A stretch of 64,000 nt of DNA, taken from Palsa-872 sp036495195 (GTDB taxonomy: Bacteria > Chloroflexota > Dormibacteria > Dormibacterales > Dormibacteraceae). Below the pieces are notes generated by a model that worked only from the letters and a program-made list of their open reading frames with translations, ran no database searches and had not been told where the DNA came from. This document shows positions 7,589-20,009 of the stretch, one piece after another. A program made the translations under genes and the position numbers. Each line of letters begins with the position of its first letter. Positions within the stretch are counted from its first letter, which is position 1. Location: NCBI GenBank assembly GCA_036495195.1, contig DASXNH010000216.1, forward strand, positions 17,271 to 81,270, written 5' to 3'.

Positions 7589-8074
7589 ATGGCAATGAAT
7601 CGCTGGAGTCCAATGGGAGAGCTGGCCGGCCTGCACACCGCGATGGACAGGTTGTTCAGCGACTTTTTCGGTACGCCGCTGCTGGAGAGCAGCGAAGCCC
7701 CGTCTCGGACGTGGTACCTGCCGGTCGACATCGTCGACCAGGGCAACGGCTACCAGATCAAGGCGGCGGTGCCCGGATTCGCCCCCGAAGACGTCGAGGT
7801 CACCTACTCCGATGGCGTGCTGAACATCTCAGCCCAGCACAAGCAGGAGCTGACCTCCGAGAACGGGAGCTACCTGCGCCGCGAGCTCAGCTTCGGCAAC
7901 TACGCCCGCAGCGTCCAGCTTCCGGGCGACGTCACGGCGAGCGAGATCAAGGCGAGCTTCGACAACGGCATCCTGACGGTTGAAGTCCCCAAGGTGCCGG
8001 CGGCGAAGCCGATCAAGATCCAGGTCACCGGCAAGTCGCAGAAGCAGTTAGTGGGGGCCGGCTCGCAAAAGTAA
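7589..8074 (+). CDS. Hsp20 / alpha-crystallin small heat shock protein
   Basis: ATP-independent holdase chaperone that binds unfolding proteins in large oligomers. The alpha-crystallin domain covers about residues 43-145: WYLPVDIVDQGNGYQIKAAV opens it, VPGFAPEDVEV is typical, and SFDNGILTVEVPK contains the conserved GxLxxxxPK. A C-terminal KPIKIQV supplies the IxI/V-like oligomerisation tail. The start is fixed by a strong AGGAGG 10 nt before the ATG, giving 161 residues. The leader hairpin 7560-7586 and the stem-loop after the gene suggest a monocistronic, heat-regulated unit. Confidence 0.93.
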   Translation: MAMNRWSPMGELAGLHTAMDRLFSDFFGTPLLESSEAPSRTWYLPVDIVDQGNGYQIKAAVPGFAPEDVEVTYSDGVLNISAQHKQELTSENGSYLRRELSFGNYARSVQLPGDVTASEIKASFDNGILTVEVPKVPAAKPIKIQVTGKSQKQLVGAGSQK

Positions 8075-8085
8075 GCGCCTGAGTG

Positions 8086-8111
8086 GGAGGGCCGCGGCAA
8101 CGCGGCCCTCC
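8086..8111 (+). terminator. Stem-loop terminator after hsp20
   Basis: GGAGGGCCGCG (8086-8096), a GCAA tetraloop, then CGCGGCCCTCC (8101-8111): a perfect 11-bp stem with a GNRA loop, 11 nt after the hsp20 stop. No U-tract follows, as often seen in high-GC genomes. Confidence 0.7.
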
Positions 8112-8193
8112 TGTGGATCCCGTCGCGAATCGAACTACGCCGCCCTCGCCGTCGGGTGGCGCCCGCAGACGCCCCTTGAGCGACTATGGTCCC

Positions 8194-9027
8194 GTGACCA
8201 CTCCGAAAGGCCGAGACTTGATTGGGCTTGGTGATGGGCACGCCTATGCCGGGTTCTGGATCCGGCTGGTGGCCCGTCTCATCGACTTTCTCATCCTCGG
8301 CGTCCCCATCGGGATCAGCCTTGGGCTTCAGAGCTGGTTGCTCTCCGGCGCGCAATCCTTGAATGACGACGTGGTCACAGCCCTTATCGTGCTGGCGGAC
8401 CTGCCCATAATTGTCGGCCCAGCCTTATACCTGACCCTGCTCTGGTCGAAGCGCGGGGCAACCGTGGGGCAGCGTCTGTTCGGACTGCGCGTCGTCGACG
8501 CGATGACCGGGGGCCCGATCACGCTGTACCAGGCCTGGATCCGCTGGCTGGGGCAAATCGTCGACATCATGTTGTTGGGCCTTCCCATCGGCTATGTCCT
8601 GGCCGCCTTCGATAAGCACAAGCAGGCCTGGCACGACAAGATCGCCGGCACCGTCGTGCTGCGGCCGGGACATCGAGGGACCTATTTTCCGGTGGTCTCC
8701 ATGACCGGTCAGCGCTCTGAGCTGATCGCGGAAGGCGCCGACGTGGATTGGCAGGCGCCACCGGGGGGCTCGGTGAGACAGAGGTTGATGGGCCCGCTGC
8801 CGGCCGGTCTGGTCCTGGTGGTCACGGTCGGCGTAATCGCCGTGATGATGTTCATATGCTGGCCGGCGGGCGCCATCATCGTGTGGTTGCAGCCCTGGTT
8901 GTCGCGGCGAACGAAGCTGATCGTCATCCTGATCTGCCTCGCCTTCGACGTCGCTGTCCTAGGACCGCAGATGATTCGCGATTGTCATTTCGAGGGCGGC
9001 AACATCTGGTGCCAGTCCCTTCCTTAG
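8194..9027 (+). CDS. RDD family membrane protein
   Basis: Membrane protein of unknown function with an N-terminal RDD domain: YAGFWIRLVARLIDFLILGVP (Arg and Asp in the first helix), then a second hydrophobic helix and TVGQRLFGLRVVDAMTGGPITLYQAWIRW. Two further hydrophobic segments lie near the C-terminus (about residues 210-265), giving about five helices. The frame is open back to 8083, but that region falls inside the hsp20 terminator. The GTG at 8194 is therefore preferred, giving 277 residues; TTG 8218 is possible. The ending after DCHFEGGNIWCQSLP is short and has two Cys that may face outside. Confidence 0.75.
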   Translation: MTTPKGRDLIGLGDGHAYAGFWIRLVARLIDFLILGVPIGISLGLQSWLLSGAQSLNDDVVTALIVLADLPIIVGPALYLTLLWSKRGATVGQRLFGLRVVDAMTGGPITLYQAWIRWLGQIVDIMLLGLPIGYVLAAFDKHKQAWHDKIAGTVVLRPGHRGTYFPVVSMTGQRSELIAEGADVDWQAPPGGSVRQRLMGPLPAGLVLVVTVGVIAVMMFICWPAGAIIVWLQPWLSRRTKLIVILICLAFDVAVLGPQMIRDCHFEGGNIWCQSLP

Positions 9028-9230
9028 CACGTACGCCAGGAGCCCGACGACAACCGCGACCGGGTCACTGCGCGTAAGGGAAGGCTTCGTCTGCCCGGCA
9101 CAGGTTCACTCAATTCGCTCCTCCAACTTGGGACACGCTGCCCATGATCAATGAGGCCGACTTTCGGCCCGGCCGGGTTTCACAAGCCGTCTCACCCTGG
9201 TTTCAAAAAGGCCTGGGGGAGCCGGCAGCG

Positions 9231-11150
9231 TCAACCGCGCTGGTCGAGAGCCCTCGACAGGTAGCCGTCGTGCCACAGCTCGAACGCGAAGAGCGTCCAC
9301 AGCTGCTTGCGATTGTCGCGCCGCCCCACCAGGTGATCGCGCACCAGAGCGCCGACCGCGGCCGGCTCGAAGAAGCCCTCGCGCGCCATCCGCTCCGGCG
9401 AGAGGACGGAGAGCATCTGCTCCCGCAGCGGTCCCCGGAACCATTCGGCGACCGGGATCCCGAACCCCTTCTTCGGCCGGCGAAGAATCGCCTCGGGCAG
9501 CAACCCTCGAAGCGCCCTCTTGAACAGGAACTTCGAGCGCAGACCCCTCAGCTTCAGATCAAGCGGCAGCGCCGTCGCGTACTCCACGAAATCGTTGTTG
9601 AGCAGCGGCACCCGCCCCTCGAGCGATGCCATCATCGACGCCCGGTCCAGCTTGACCAGGATGTCGTTCTCCAGGTACCCACGCATGTCCATCAGGAGCA
9701 CTCGGTTGAGCGGATTTTGCGGCGCCGGACCCACCGCACCTGAAGCATCGGCCGGATCATGCCGCGAGCGCGCCACCTCCTCCAGCACGCCTGGCGTCAA
9801 CAGGGCGCTTCGCTCCTGCGCTCCGAACGACCCCATCCACCGCTCATGGCGCTCGGCCATGGGGAAATCCACCCCGCTCACGAATCGCTTCGCCCGATAG
9901 TCGAAGCTGAGGTTGCTCCGAGACACCGGCAGCCGCCGCACCACAGGTTCCACCAATCCCCTTCGCACCGCGGCCGGCACCAGGCCGTAATACCCCATCA
10001 ACCGGTGCGCCTGGAGCGTGGGGTAGCCGGCGAACAGCTCGTCGCCCCCATCCCCACCCAGCGCCACCTTCACATGCCGCCGCGTGAACTCGGACAGCAA
10101 ATACGTGGGGATTATCGAGGCGTCCCCCAGCGGCTCGTCCAGCAATGAAGACAGCCGCGGCACAAGGCCCAGCAGCATCTCCGGCTCAAGGACGAGCTCG
10201 CGGTGCTCGGTGCCGAGGTGCTGCGCCACCTGCCGCGCGTACGCAGACTCGTCGAACGACCGGTCCGCGAACCCCACTGAGAAGCTCCTGACCTCGCTGC
10301 CGAGCTGAGTCATCATCGCGGCGACGGCGCTCGAGTCGATGCCCCCGGACAGGAACACCCCGAGGGGCACATCGCTGATCAGCTCCTTCCGCACTGATTC
10401 GCGCAGCACGCCGAGCAGCTCGCCACACTGCGAGTCCAGGCTGCGCGCAGCGCGCACCGGGTCGGAATGCCCGCCCAGCGACGGCGCCCAGTATCGCCGC
10501 ACCTTGTGAGTCCCCTCAGCGACCGACCACGTCAGCGTGTGGGCGGGCGGCAGCTTGCTCACCCCCCTCACCATCGACAGCGGCGAGGGTACGAACTCCA
10601 GGGCCAGATACCGGTCCAGCGCCACAGGGTCCACCCCACGTCGCAAAGCGGGATCCACCAGCAGCGCCTTCAGCTCCGACGCGAATACCAGGCGCGAACC
10701 GTCGATCGCGTAGTGCAACGGCTTGATCCCCATCCGATCGCGCGCCAGCAATATCACGCCACGCTGCCGGTCAAAAAGCGCGAACGCAAACATCCCATTA
10801 AGCCGGGAGACAAAGTCAGATCCCCACTCCTCGTAGCCATGCACGAGCACCTCGGTGTCCGACCGCGACGAGAACACGTGGCCCGCCGCCACCAGCTCCG
10901 CTCGCAGCTCGAGGTGGTTGTAGATCTCCCCGTTCGCCACGACCCAGATCCGCGAGTCCTCGTTGTGCATCGGCTGGTGGCCGCCCTCCAGGTCGATGAT
11001 CGAAAGCCGCCGCATCCCGAGCGTCACCTCATCGAGCTGAACGCTCCCCTCGTCGTCCGGCCCGCGATGCGCCAGCGCCGAGCACATGCGCGCGACCAGC
11101 TCGCGACCCTCAGGCGGCGAGCCGCCGGCCACCCCGCAGATCCCGCACAT
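9231..11150 (-). CDS. asnB: Asparagine synthase (glutamine-hydrolysing)
   Basis: Makes asparagine, or amidates another carboxylate, from glutamine and ATP. MCGICGVAG supplies the N-terminal Cys2 nucleophile of the class II glutaminase domain (residues 2-200), with RRLSIIDLEGGHQP and NGEIYNHLELR in order. The synthetase domain has the PP-loop LSGGIDSSAVAAMM near residue 268. At 639 residues it matches the long AsnB type found in cell-surface polysaccharide clusters as well as general asparagine synthesis. Its ATG directly abuts the stop of the upstream GT2 gene on the same strand, so the two are co-transcribed. Polysaccharide amidation is possible. Confidence 0.9.
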   Translation of the reverse strand: MCGICGVAGGSPPEGRELVARMCSALAHRGPDDEGSVQLDEVTLGMRRLSIIDLEGGHQPMHNEDSRIWVVANGEIYNHLELRAELVAAGHVFSSRSDTEVLVHGYEEWGSDFVSRLNGMFAFALFDRQRGVILLARDRMGIKPLHYAIDGSRLVFASELKALLVDPALRRGVDPVALDRYLALEFVPSPLSMVRGVSKLPPAHTLTWSVAEGTHKVRRYWAPSLGGHSDPVRAARSLDSQCGELLGVLRESVRKELISDVPLGVFLSGGIDSSAVAAMMTQLGSEVRSFSVGFADRSFDESAYARQVAQHLGTEHRELVLEPEMLLGLVPRLSSLLDEPLGDASIIPTYLLSEFTRRHVKVALGGDGGDELFAGYPTLQAHRLMGYYGLVPAAVRRGLVEPVVRRLPVSRSNLSFDYRAKRFVSGVDFPMAERHERWMGSFGAQERSALLTPGVLEEVARSRHDPADASGAVGPAPQNPLNRVLLMDMRGYLENDILVKLDRASMMASLEGRVPLLNNDFVEYATALPLDLKLRGLRSKFLFKRALRGLLPEAILRRPKKGFGIPVAEWFRGPLREQMLSVLSPERMAREGFFEPAAVGALVRDHLVGRRDNRKQLWTLFAFELWHDGYLSRALDQRG

Positions 11151-12185
11151 CTAGCCGTGCAAGCGAGCCCGGACCGATGGCCTCCCATTCGCCGCCCTCT
11201 GCACAGCAGGGGCCATCTCGATCACCTCGCGCACCACGTACGTCGTCTTCCCCTGCGACTCGTGATAAGTGCGGATTGACAGCTCCGCCAGCAGCCCCAT
11301 CAGGATGAACTGCACGCCGACGATGCCGAGAAAAACGGCAAGCAGCAGCAGCGGATTGTTGTGGGCAAAGGGATATGGCGGCAGCAACCTCTGGATGATC
11401 ACGATGGCGGCAAACACGAGCGCAAGCGCCCACAAGCCAAACGCTGCGAACCCGAAGAAGTAGATCGGCTTGGTCGAGTAGCTGCCCAGGAGCTTGACCG
11501 TCATGAGGTCGAGCATCACGCGCGAGGTGCGCGACAGCGAGTACTTGGACTGCCCGAAAGCACGCGCGCGGTGGTTGACGGGCAGCTCCACGATCCGCGC
11601 TCCCACCCACGACGCGTACACCGGGATGAACCTGTGCATCTCCCCGTACAGCTTCACGTCGCGGATGACATCGCGGTGATACGCCTTGAGGGTGCACCCA
11701 AAATCGTGCAGGGGGACGCCGGTGACACGGGCGATGATCCAGTTCGCGATGCGTGAAGGCAGCACGCGCGAGGCCTCGTCCTGCCGGTCCTTGCGCCACC
11801 CGCTGACCACCTCGTACCCCGCATCCATGCTCTGAAGCAGGCGCGGAATGTCGTGCGGATCGTTCTGCATGTCCCCGTCCATGAAGACGAGGATCTCCCC
11901 GCGTGCGTTGTCGATCCCGGCCTGAACCGCGGCCGTCTGTCCGAAGTTCCGGCGAAAGCTGACGACGCGAATGTGCGGATCGTTGAGCGTGAGCTGCGCC
12001 AGCCGTTGCGTGCTGCCATCCCGGCTCCCGTCGTCCACATACACGACCTCATAGCTGACGCCGATCGACTGGAGCACCCCGATCAGCTCCTCGTGCAATG
12101 GAGCGATGCTCTCAGCCTCGTTGTAGACCAGCACCACCACCGACAACCTGGGCGGCGGCGGGTTGGCCCTGATACGAGTCGCCAT
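11151..12185 (-). CDS. Membrane-anchored glycosyltransferase family 2 (ArnC/GtrB-like)
   Basis: Transfers a sugar to polyprenyl phosphate. The N-terminal domain has LSVVVLVYNEAESI, YVDDGSRDGS and FMDGDMQNDP (DxD), and a VSGWRKDRQDE region follows near residue 135. Two C-terminal transmembrane helices (about residues 238-265 and 275-300) match the ArnC/GtrB/DPM3-like layout. At 344 residues it is normal length. The promoter upstream has TTGGGC and TACAAT 16 nt apart, with TACAAT 6 nt before the ATG. It is followed immediately by asnB. Confidence 0.87.
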   Translation of the reverse strand: MATRIRANPPPPRLSVVVLVYNEAESIAPLHEELIGVLQSIGVSYEVVYVDDGSRDGSTQRLAQLTLNDPHIRVVSFRRNFGQTAAVQAGIDNARGEILVFMDGDMQNDPHDIPRLLQSMDAGYEVVSGWRKDRQDEASRVLPSRIANWIIARVTGVPLHDFGCTLKAYHRDVIRDVKLYGEMHRFIPVYASWVGARIVELPVNHRARAFGQSKYSLSRTSRVMLDLMTVKLLGSYSTKPIYFFGFAAFGLWALALVFAAIVIIQRLLPPYPFAHNNPLLLLAVFLGIVGVQFILMGLLAELSIRTYHESQGKTTYVVREVIEMAPAVQRAANGRPSVRARLHG

Positions 12186-12191
12186 GGGCCG

Positions 12192-12219
12192 ATTGTAGGC
12201 CGCACCCCGGCGTGCCCAA
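12192..12219 (-). promoter_or_regulatory. Candidate sigma70-type promoter for the GT2-asnB unit
   Basis: On the minus strand: TTGGGC (12214-12219), a 16-nt spacer, then TACAAT (12192-12197), which ends 6 nt before the ATG. Start of transcription would coincide with the start codon. Confidence 0.55.
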
Positions 12220-12253
12220 TCGGCGCGCGACCATACCTTAAGCTCCCTCGAAT

Positions 12254-13696
12254 ATGGGCGCCGACATGATCAGGATTCATGGCACCAAGGCTGGCGACAG
12301 CGCGAGCCAACTCTCATGGATCGCGCCGGCTCTCACCCTGGTGGCGGCGGCGACTGCCTTCGCTTGGACGCTCCACGCGGACCTGCAGCGCCTTTACGGC
12401 ATGACCAGCTCAGCGTGGGATCTCGCCTACGACCAGCAGGTCATCTGGAATGTGTCGGTGGGCGAGGGTTTTTACAGCAGCTTCGCGCGCGCCAACTTCC
12501 TGGGCATCCACTTCGAGCTCATCTTCGTCGCGCTGGCGGCGGTGGAAAAGTTCTGGGCGAGCCCAGTGGTCCTACTGATCTTTTCATCAGCCGGCCTGGC
12601 GGCCACTGCGCCGGCCGGATACCTCTTCCTCAAAGCGATCCTCCCCGCCAACCGCTCGGAGTCACAGTGGCTCGCCCTGGCCATGGCGCTGCCGATCCCT
12701 TTCTGGGCCTCGATCCAGGAGGCAGCGCGAGACTTCTTCCACCCGGAGAACATGGCCCTCGCGCTGGCGCTGCTCGCGTCGTGGGCGGGCATCCGGGGCC
12801 ACCGCGTCGCCATGTGGGTCCTTTGCGTGCTCGTCCTCACCTGCAAGGAGGACCAGGTCTACACGGTCGGCGTGATCGGCCTGCTGATGGCGGCGCATGG
12901 CGCACCAGAAATCAAGCAGCACTGGCGGTTCATCGTTTACCTCGCGGGCTTCTGGTTCCTTATCGGCACCGGAATCGTCCAGCAACATTTTCGCAACGGC
13001 GGTTACACCGACTTTGTTTATTACGGATGGCTGGTTCTGCATCCCTCGACGGCATCCGTGCTGTCCGCGATCTTCAACCCCCGAGCCCTGCTCGTCGTGG
13101 CCGGGATCATCGCCAGCATGGGCGGCCTGCCCCTCCTCGCCCCGCGCTGGCTCCTGCTGGTCATCCCTCCATACCTGGCGGATGTTCTGAGCAGCCACAG
13201 CCCGCAGAACGTCCTCGATCTCCATTACGCCCTGTTGCTGCTGTTCCCACTGATCGTGGCGGGCGGGATCGGGGCGCGGAAGCTCGTCGAGCGCCGCTCG
13301 TTCAGGCCGGCCTACGCCCTGGTGCTGATCGCGCCCGCCCTCCTGCTCGCCTGGGGGACCGGCCGCCTCCCTCCGGCCCTGGATGCCAACCCCGCCCTGT
13401 ATTCGCCTCCAGACACGCTCGCCGAGCTGCGGACGGCGACTGAGATGATCCCCGCCAACGCTCCGGTCTCGGCGGATGACGGCCTTGCGGTGTGGCTCGC
13501 CAACCGCCACACGATCAACGACTTTCCCGACAAGCTCGACCCGACCTGTTACGTGGTGCTAGACCATCAGCCGTACATCAGCGGCCCTACCAACCCGGCG
13601 CAACGCCTGGCCGCCATCGACCAGCTCGCCAGTGGCGGCCGCCATGTTCTGTTCGACGACGGCCGATTCCAGGTCTGGAGCCCTGCCGGAGCCTGA
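12254..13696 (+). CDS. DUF2079 family polytopic membrane protein
   Basis: Integral membrane protein resembling the DUF2079 family. Members look like GT-C type glycosyltransferases but have no proven reaction. After a first helix near residues 25-45, SAWDLAYDQQVIWN and the loop NFLGIHFELIFV recall the family's acidic N-terminal loop and its F..H motif. About ten helices follow to residue 380, then a soluble C-terminal part. TAAGCT ends 9 nt before the ATG. It is divergent from the GT2-asnB unit, so a glycan role is plausible but not shown. Its stop lies 31 bp before metH. Confidence 0.75.
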   Translation: MGADMIRIHGTKAGDSASQLSWIAPALTLVAAATAFAWTLHADLQRLYGMTSSAWDLAYDQQVIWNVSVGEGFYSSFARANFLGIHFELIFVALAAVEKFWASPVVLLIFSSAGLAATAPAGYLFLKAILPANRSESQWLALAMALPIPFWASIQEAARDFFHPENMALALALLASWAGIRGHRVAMWVLCVLVLTCKEDQVYTVGVIGLLMAAHGAPEIKQHWRFIVYLAGFWFLIGTGIVQQHFRNGGYTDFVYYGWLVLHPSTASVLSAIFNPRALLVVAGIIASMGGLPLLAPRWLLLVIPPYLADVLSSHSPQNVLDLHYALLLLFPLIVAGGIGARKLVERRSFRPAYALVLIAPALLLAWGTGRLPPALDANPALYSPPDTLAELRTATEMIPANAPVSADDGLAVWLANRHTINDFPDKLDPTCYVVLDHQPYISGPTNPAQRLAAIDQLASGGRHVLFDDGRFQVWSPAGA

Positions 13697-13711
13697 TCAA
13701 GCGAGCCTTTG

Positions 13712-13717
13712 TACTCT
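13712..13717 (+). promoter_or_regulatory. Candidate -10 element for metH
   Basis: TACTCT ends 10 nt before the metH ATG and no Shine-Dalgarno sequence is visible. It lies just after the DUF2079 stop, so metH may have its own promoter. The short gap leaves no room for a cobalamin or SAM riboswitch. Confidence 0.4.
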
Positions 13718-13727
13718 TAAGGGTCCA

Positions 13728-17339
<3,612 letters not shown>

Positions 17340-17397
17340 GGCTCCCCTTAGTCGTGCCATAACCGCCGCATTACCGGCCGCGCCTACCTTTGGAACC

Positions 17398-17670
17398 TTG
17401 GGCTACCAGATGGAGGTGTTGGCGGAATTCAACGGCCTCATCCGAAACCTGCACGGCATCCTGGCCTCCAGCGAAGCCAGCGAGGTGATGGAGTTCGTCG
17501 AAGCACGGGAGCTCGTGCTGGCGGTCGAATCGCTCTGCGGAATCCTTCTCGACGAGAACAAGCGCATCACGCCGGACCTGTTCAGGAGAGTGCACAGCCT
17601 GGTGAGGCAGATCGATGGGGTTGACGCGTACCTCATCGAAAGGGTGAGGACGCGCGTCCGGGCGGAGTAG
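17398..17670 (+). CDS. Small protein, possibly MafI-like
   Basis: A 90-residue, helical, acidic protein. The segment AVESLCGILLDENKRITPDLF followed by a VHSLV...YLIERV helix recalls the small MafI-type immunity fold, but I cannot prove this by eye. A TTG start at 17398 is preferred because TACCTT ends 7 nt before it; an ATG at 17410 is the alternative (86 residues). No toxin gene lies next to it: the neighbours are metH and a molybdoprotein gene on the other strand. Confidence 0.55.
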   Translation: MGYQMEVLAEFNGLIRNLHGILASSEASEVMEFVEARELVLAVESLCGILLDENKRITPDLFRRVHSLVRQIDGVDAYLIERVRTRVRAE

Positions 17671-17744
17671 TCGACCAGCGCCCAGCGATATGCGGACGGC
17701 ACTCCCTGGTCCCGCCTCTGCGCCGGCGGGCCTGCTGAACGCCC

Positions 17745-19973
17745 TCAGCCGACCCGCTGCGCCGCCGTGATCGCCTCCCACACCCTCATCGGATGCAGCG
17801 GCATGTCGATGTGCCGCACCCCGAGATATGACACGGCATCGATCACGGCGTTGTGCACCGCGGGAGTCGAGCCGATCGTCCCCGACTCCCCGATCCCTTT
17901 GGCCCCGAGCGGGTTGAGGGGTGTCGGAGTCTCCATCTTCACAGTCTCGACCTGCGGGATCTCGCCGATCGACGGGATCACGTAGTCGATGAGGCTCGTG
18001 GTCAGCGGGTTGCCCGCGGCGTCGTAGGCGAACTCCTCGTACAGCGCCTGCGCCACCCCCTGGGCCACGCCGCCGTGGATCTGCCCCTCGACCAGCATCT
18101 GATTGAGCACCGTCCCGCAGTCGTCGACAGCGATGTGGCGAACGAGCTGCGCATGCCCCGTCTCGACGTCCACCTCGACCACGGCCACATGGCATCCAAA
18201 AGGAAACGTCTGGTCGTCCTGCTCGAAGTCGACCTGAGCGACCAGGGTCCCCTCGGCCGCGAGGTCCGCCCAGCTCAGGGCCGTGGCGGGCGCCCCGGTG
18301 ACGCCGAAACGCCCATCGGGCATGCGCACGATGTCCTCTGCGCTCGCCTCCAACCGCCGCGCCGCCTCCTCTTTCGCCTTCGCGATGAGGGCGACGCTCG
18401 CGCCGCGCACCGCGCTGCCGCCAAGCTGCAGCGACCGCGAACCTGACGTGCCTGAGCCCCTGGCCACCGCTCCGGTGTCTGACTGCACGATTCGCACGCT
18501 GTCCATCGGCAACCCGAGCACCTGCGAAGCCAATTGCGCGTAGGCGGTTTCGTGGCCCTGCCCGCTCGCGGTGGTGCCAACGGCGATGACGATCGAACCG
18601 TCAGGTTCGGCTCGAGCTTCGCCGAACTCGGTCGTGTTGAGCACCGCAGTCATCTCCACGTACGAGCACAACCCGATGCCGAGCTGCACCCTATCGCCGC
18701 GCTCGCGCCGCCGGCGCTGCTCGCGTCGCAGCTCCTCATAGCCCGCGGCCTCGAGCGCCAGGTCGAGCGCCTTCGCGTAGTCGCCGGTGTCGTAGGTGAG
18801 CCCCGTGACCGTTGTATATGGGAACGGGCCGCGGATCAGGTTGCGGCGCCGCAGCTCGGCCGGGTCCATGGCGAGCTCGGCGGCCAGCATGTCCATGGCC
18901 CTCTCGATCATCGCGATCGCCTCGGGCCGGCCCGCTCCACGGTAGGCGGACACCACTGTGGTGTTCGTGTACACGCAGGTGCCACGCCATCGAATCCGCG
19001 GGATTGCATAAACGCTCGAAGCCAGCAGCGCGGTGAGCACGAGCTGAGGGGGCGCGAGTCCCGCGTAAGCGCCGGCATCCGCGATCACGTCGGCCTCGAA
19101 GCCAACAAGCGAGCCCTCGGAGGTGGCGCCCAGCGCAACGTTCTGCACGTGGCCGCGCCCATGGGTCATCGCCACCATGTTTTCCGCTCGGTACTCGAAC
19201 CAGCGCACCGGTCGATCCAGCTGCTTCGCGATGGCCGCGATCACGCTCTGCTCGGGATAGGTCATCAGCTTCGCCCCGAAAGCGCCGCCCACGTCGCCGG
19301 CGATCAGGCGCACGCTCGCCTCGGTCAGGCCGAGCGAATCGGCGACGGCCCGGCGCACACCAAACGGCACCTGGGTCGAGGTCCACATTCGGATCCCTCC
19401 CTCTCCGTCCGGTTCGGCCACCACGCTGTTCGCCTCGATTGGAACCGCGGCAAGGCGCTGGTTGATGAATCGCGAACGCACCACGACGTCCGCACCCTCG
19501 AGCGCCCCATCCTCGCCCAGGTCGAACTCGAAGGCGATGTTGTCGCCCTTGTCGGGATGCACGAGCATCGCGCCTGGCTCCAGCGCCAGGGTTGGATCGA
19601 CCAGGGCCGGCAGGATCTCGTAGTCGACAACGACCGCCGAGGCCGCATCGACCGCCGCGTCCCGCGTCTCGGCCACGGCCACGGCAACCGCGTCCCCGAC
19701 GAACTTCACCTCGTCGGCGCACAGGCGCGGGCGCGGCGTCTCCGACTCAAACGCGAGGTCGGATGCTTGCAGCACAGCGACCACTCCGGGTAGCGAAAGC
19801 GCGCCGCTTACCTCGACGGAATTGATCCGGGCATGAGCGTGCGGCGAGCGCACAAACACCGCGTGCAGGCAGCCGGCGGGCTGGACGTCGTCGGTGTACC
19901 TCCCGGCGCCGGTGACCAGGCGCGGGTCTTCGCGCCGCCTGACCACCCCGTGCAGCGCGGAGCTCATCGCCAT
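17745..19973 (-). CDS. Form II CoxL-like molybdenum hydroxylase large subunit (xanthine dehydrogenase family)
   Basis: Large Mo-cofactor subunit of the xanthine oxidase family. An N-terminal a/b hammerhead region spans about residues 15-120 (GAGRYTDD...FVRSPHAHARI). The catalytic part follows, with GDVGGAFGAKLMTYPEQ and the active-site loop AYRGAGRPEA. AYRGAGR is the form II signature; true CO dehydrogenases carry AYRCSFR, so CO oxidation should not be assumed. The C-terminal GAKGIGESGTIGSTPAVHNA contains the conserved Glu base. No FAD (CoxM) or 2Fe-2S (CoxS) subunit gene is adjacent. Start: ATG 19971-19973, with TATATT ending 7 nt before it; a second in-frame ATG lies 6 nt inside. Confidence 0.88.
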   Translation of the reverse strand: MAMSSALHGVVRRREDPRLVTGAGRYTDDVQPAGCLHAVFVRSPHAHARINSVEVSGALSLPGVVAVLQASDLAFESETPRPRLCADEVKFVGDAVAVAVAETRDAAVDAASAVVVDYEILPALVDPTLALEPGAMLVHPDKGDNIAFEFDLGEDGALEGADVVVRSRFINQRLAAVPIEANSVVAEPDGEGGIRMWTSTQVPFGVRRAVADSLGLTEASVRLIAGDVGGAFGAKLMTYPEQSVIAAIAKQLDRPVRWFEYRAENMVAMTHGRGHVQNVALGATSEGSLVGFEADVIADAGAYAGLAPPQLVLTALLASSVYAIPRIRWRGTCVYTNTTVVSAYRGAGRPEAIAMIERAMDMLAAELAMDPAELRRRNLIRGPFPYTTVTGLTYDTGDYAKALDLALEAAGYEELRREQRRRRERGDRVQLGIGLCSYVEMTAVLNTTEFGEARAEPDGSIVIAVGTTASGQGHETAYAQLASQVLGLPMDSVRIVQSDTGAVARGSGTSGSRSLQLGGSAVRGASVALIAKAKEEAARRLEASAEDIVRMPDGRFGVTGAPATALSWADLAAEGTLVAQVDFEQDDQTFPFGCHVAVVEVDVETGHAQLVRHIAVDDCGTVLNQMLVEGQIHGGVAQGVAQALYEEFAYDAAGNPLTTSLIDYVIPSIGEIPQVETVKMETPTPLNPLGAKGIGESGTIGSTPAVHNAVIDAVSYLGVRHIDMPLHPMRVWEAITAAQRVG

Positions 19974-19980
19974 GGCGCGA

Positions 19981-19986
19981 AATATA
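19981..19986 (-). promoter_or_regulatory. Candidate -10 element (TATATT) for the CoxL-like gene
   Basis: TATATT on the minus strand ends 7 nt before the ATG at 19973. It sits in the 36-bp divergent gap shared with malQ, whose own candidate element is GATACT 7 nt before its ATG. Confidence 0.45.
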
Positions 19987-20009
19987 GGGTGCCCCTGATA
20001 CTTGAGCCG

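Noticed and set aside
9028..9230. Hairpin GGCCGA-CTT-TCGGCC at 9155-9169 as a terminator for asnB or the RDD gene
   Set aside because: Only a 6-bp stem with a 3-nt loop and no U-tract, which is too common in GC-rich sequence to claim. Nothing else is seen in this gap.
13697..13727. Cobalamin or SAM riboswitch before metH
   Set aside because: The gap is only 31 bp, too short for a riboswitch.
17745..19973. Aerobic CO dehydrogenase (form I CoxL)
   Set aside because: The active-site loop reads AYRGAGR rather than AYRCSFR, and coxM/coxS are missing, so a CO-oxidising function is not supported.
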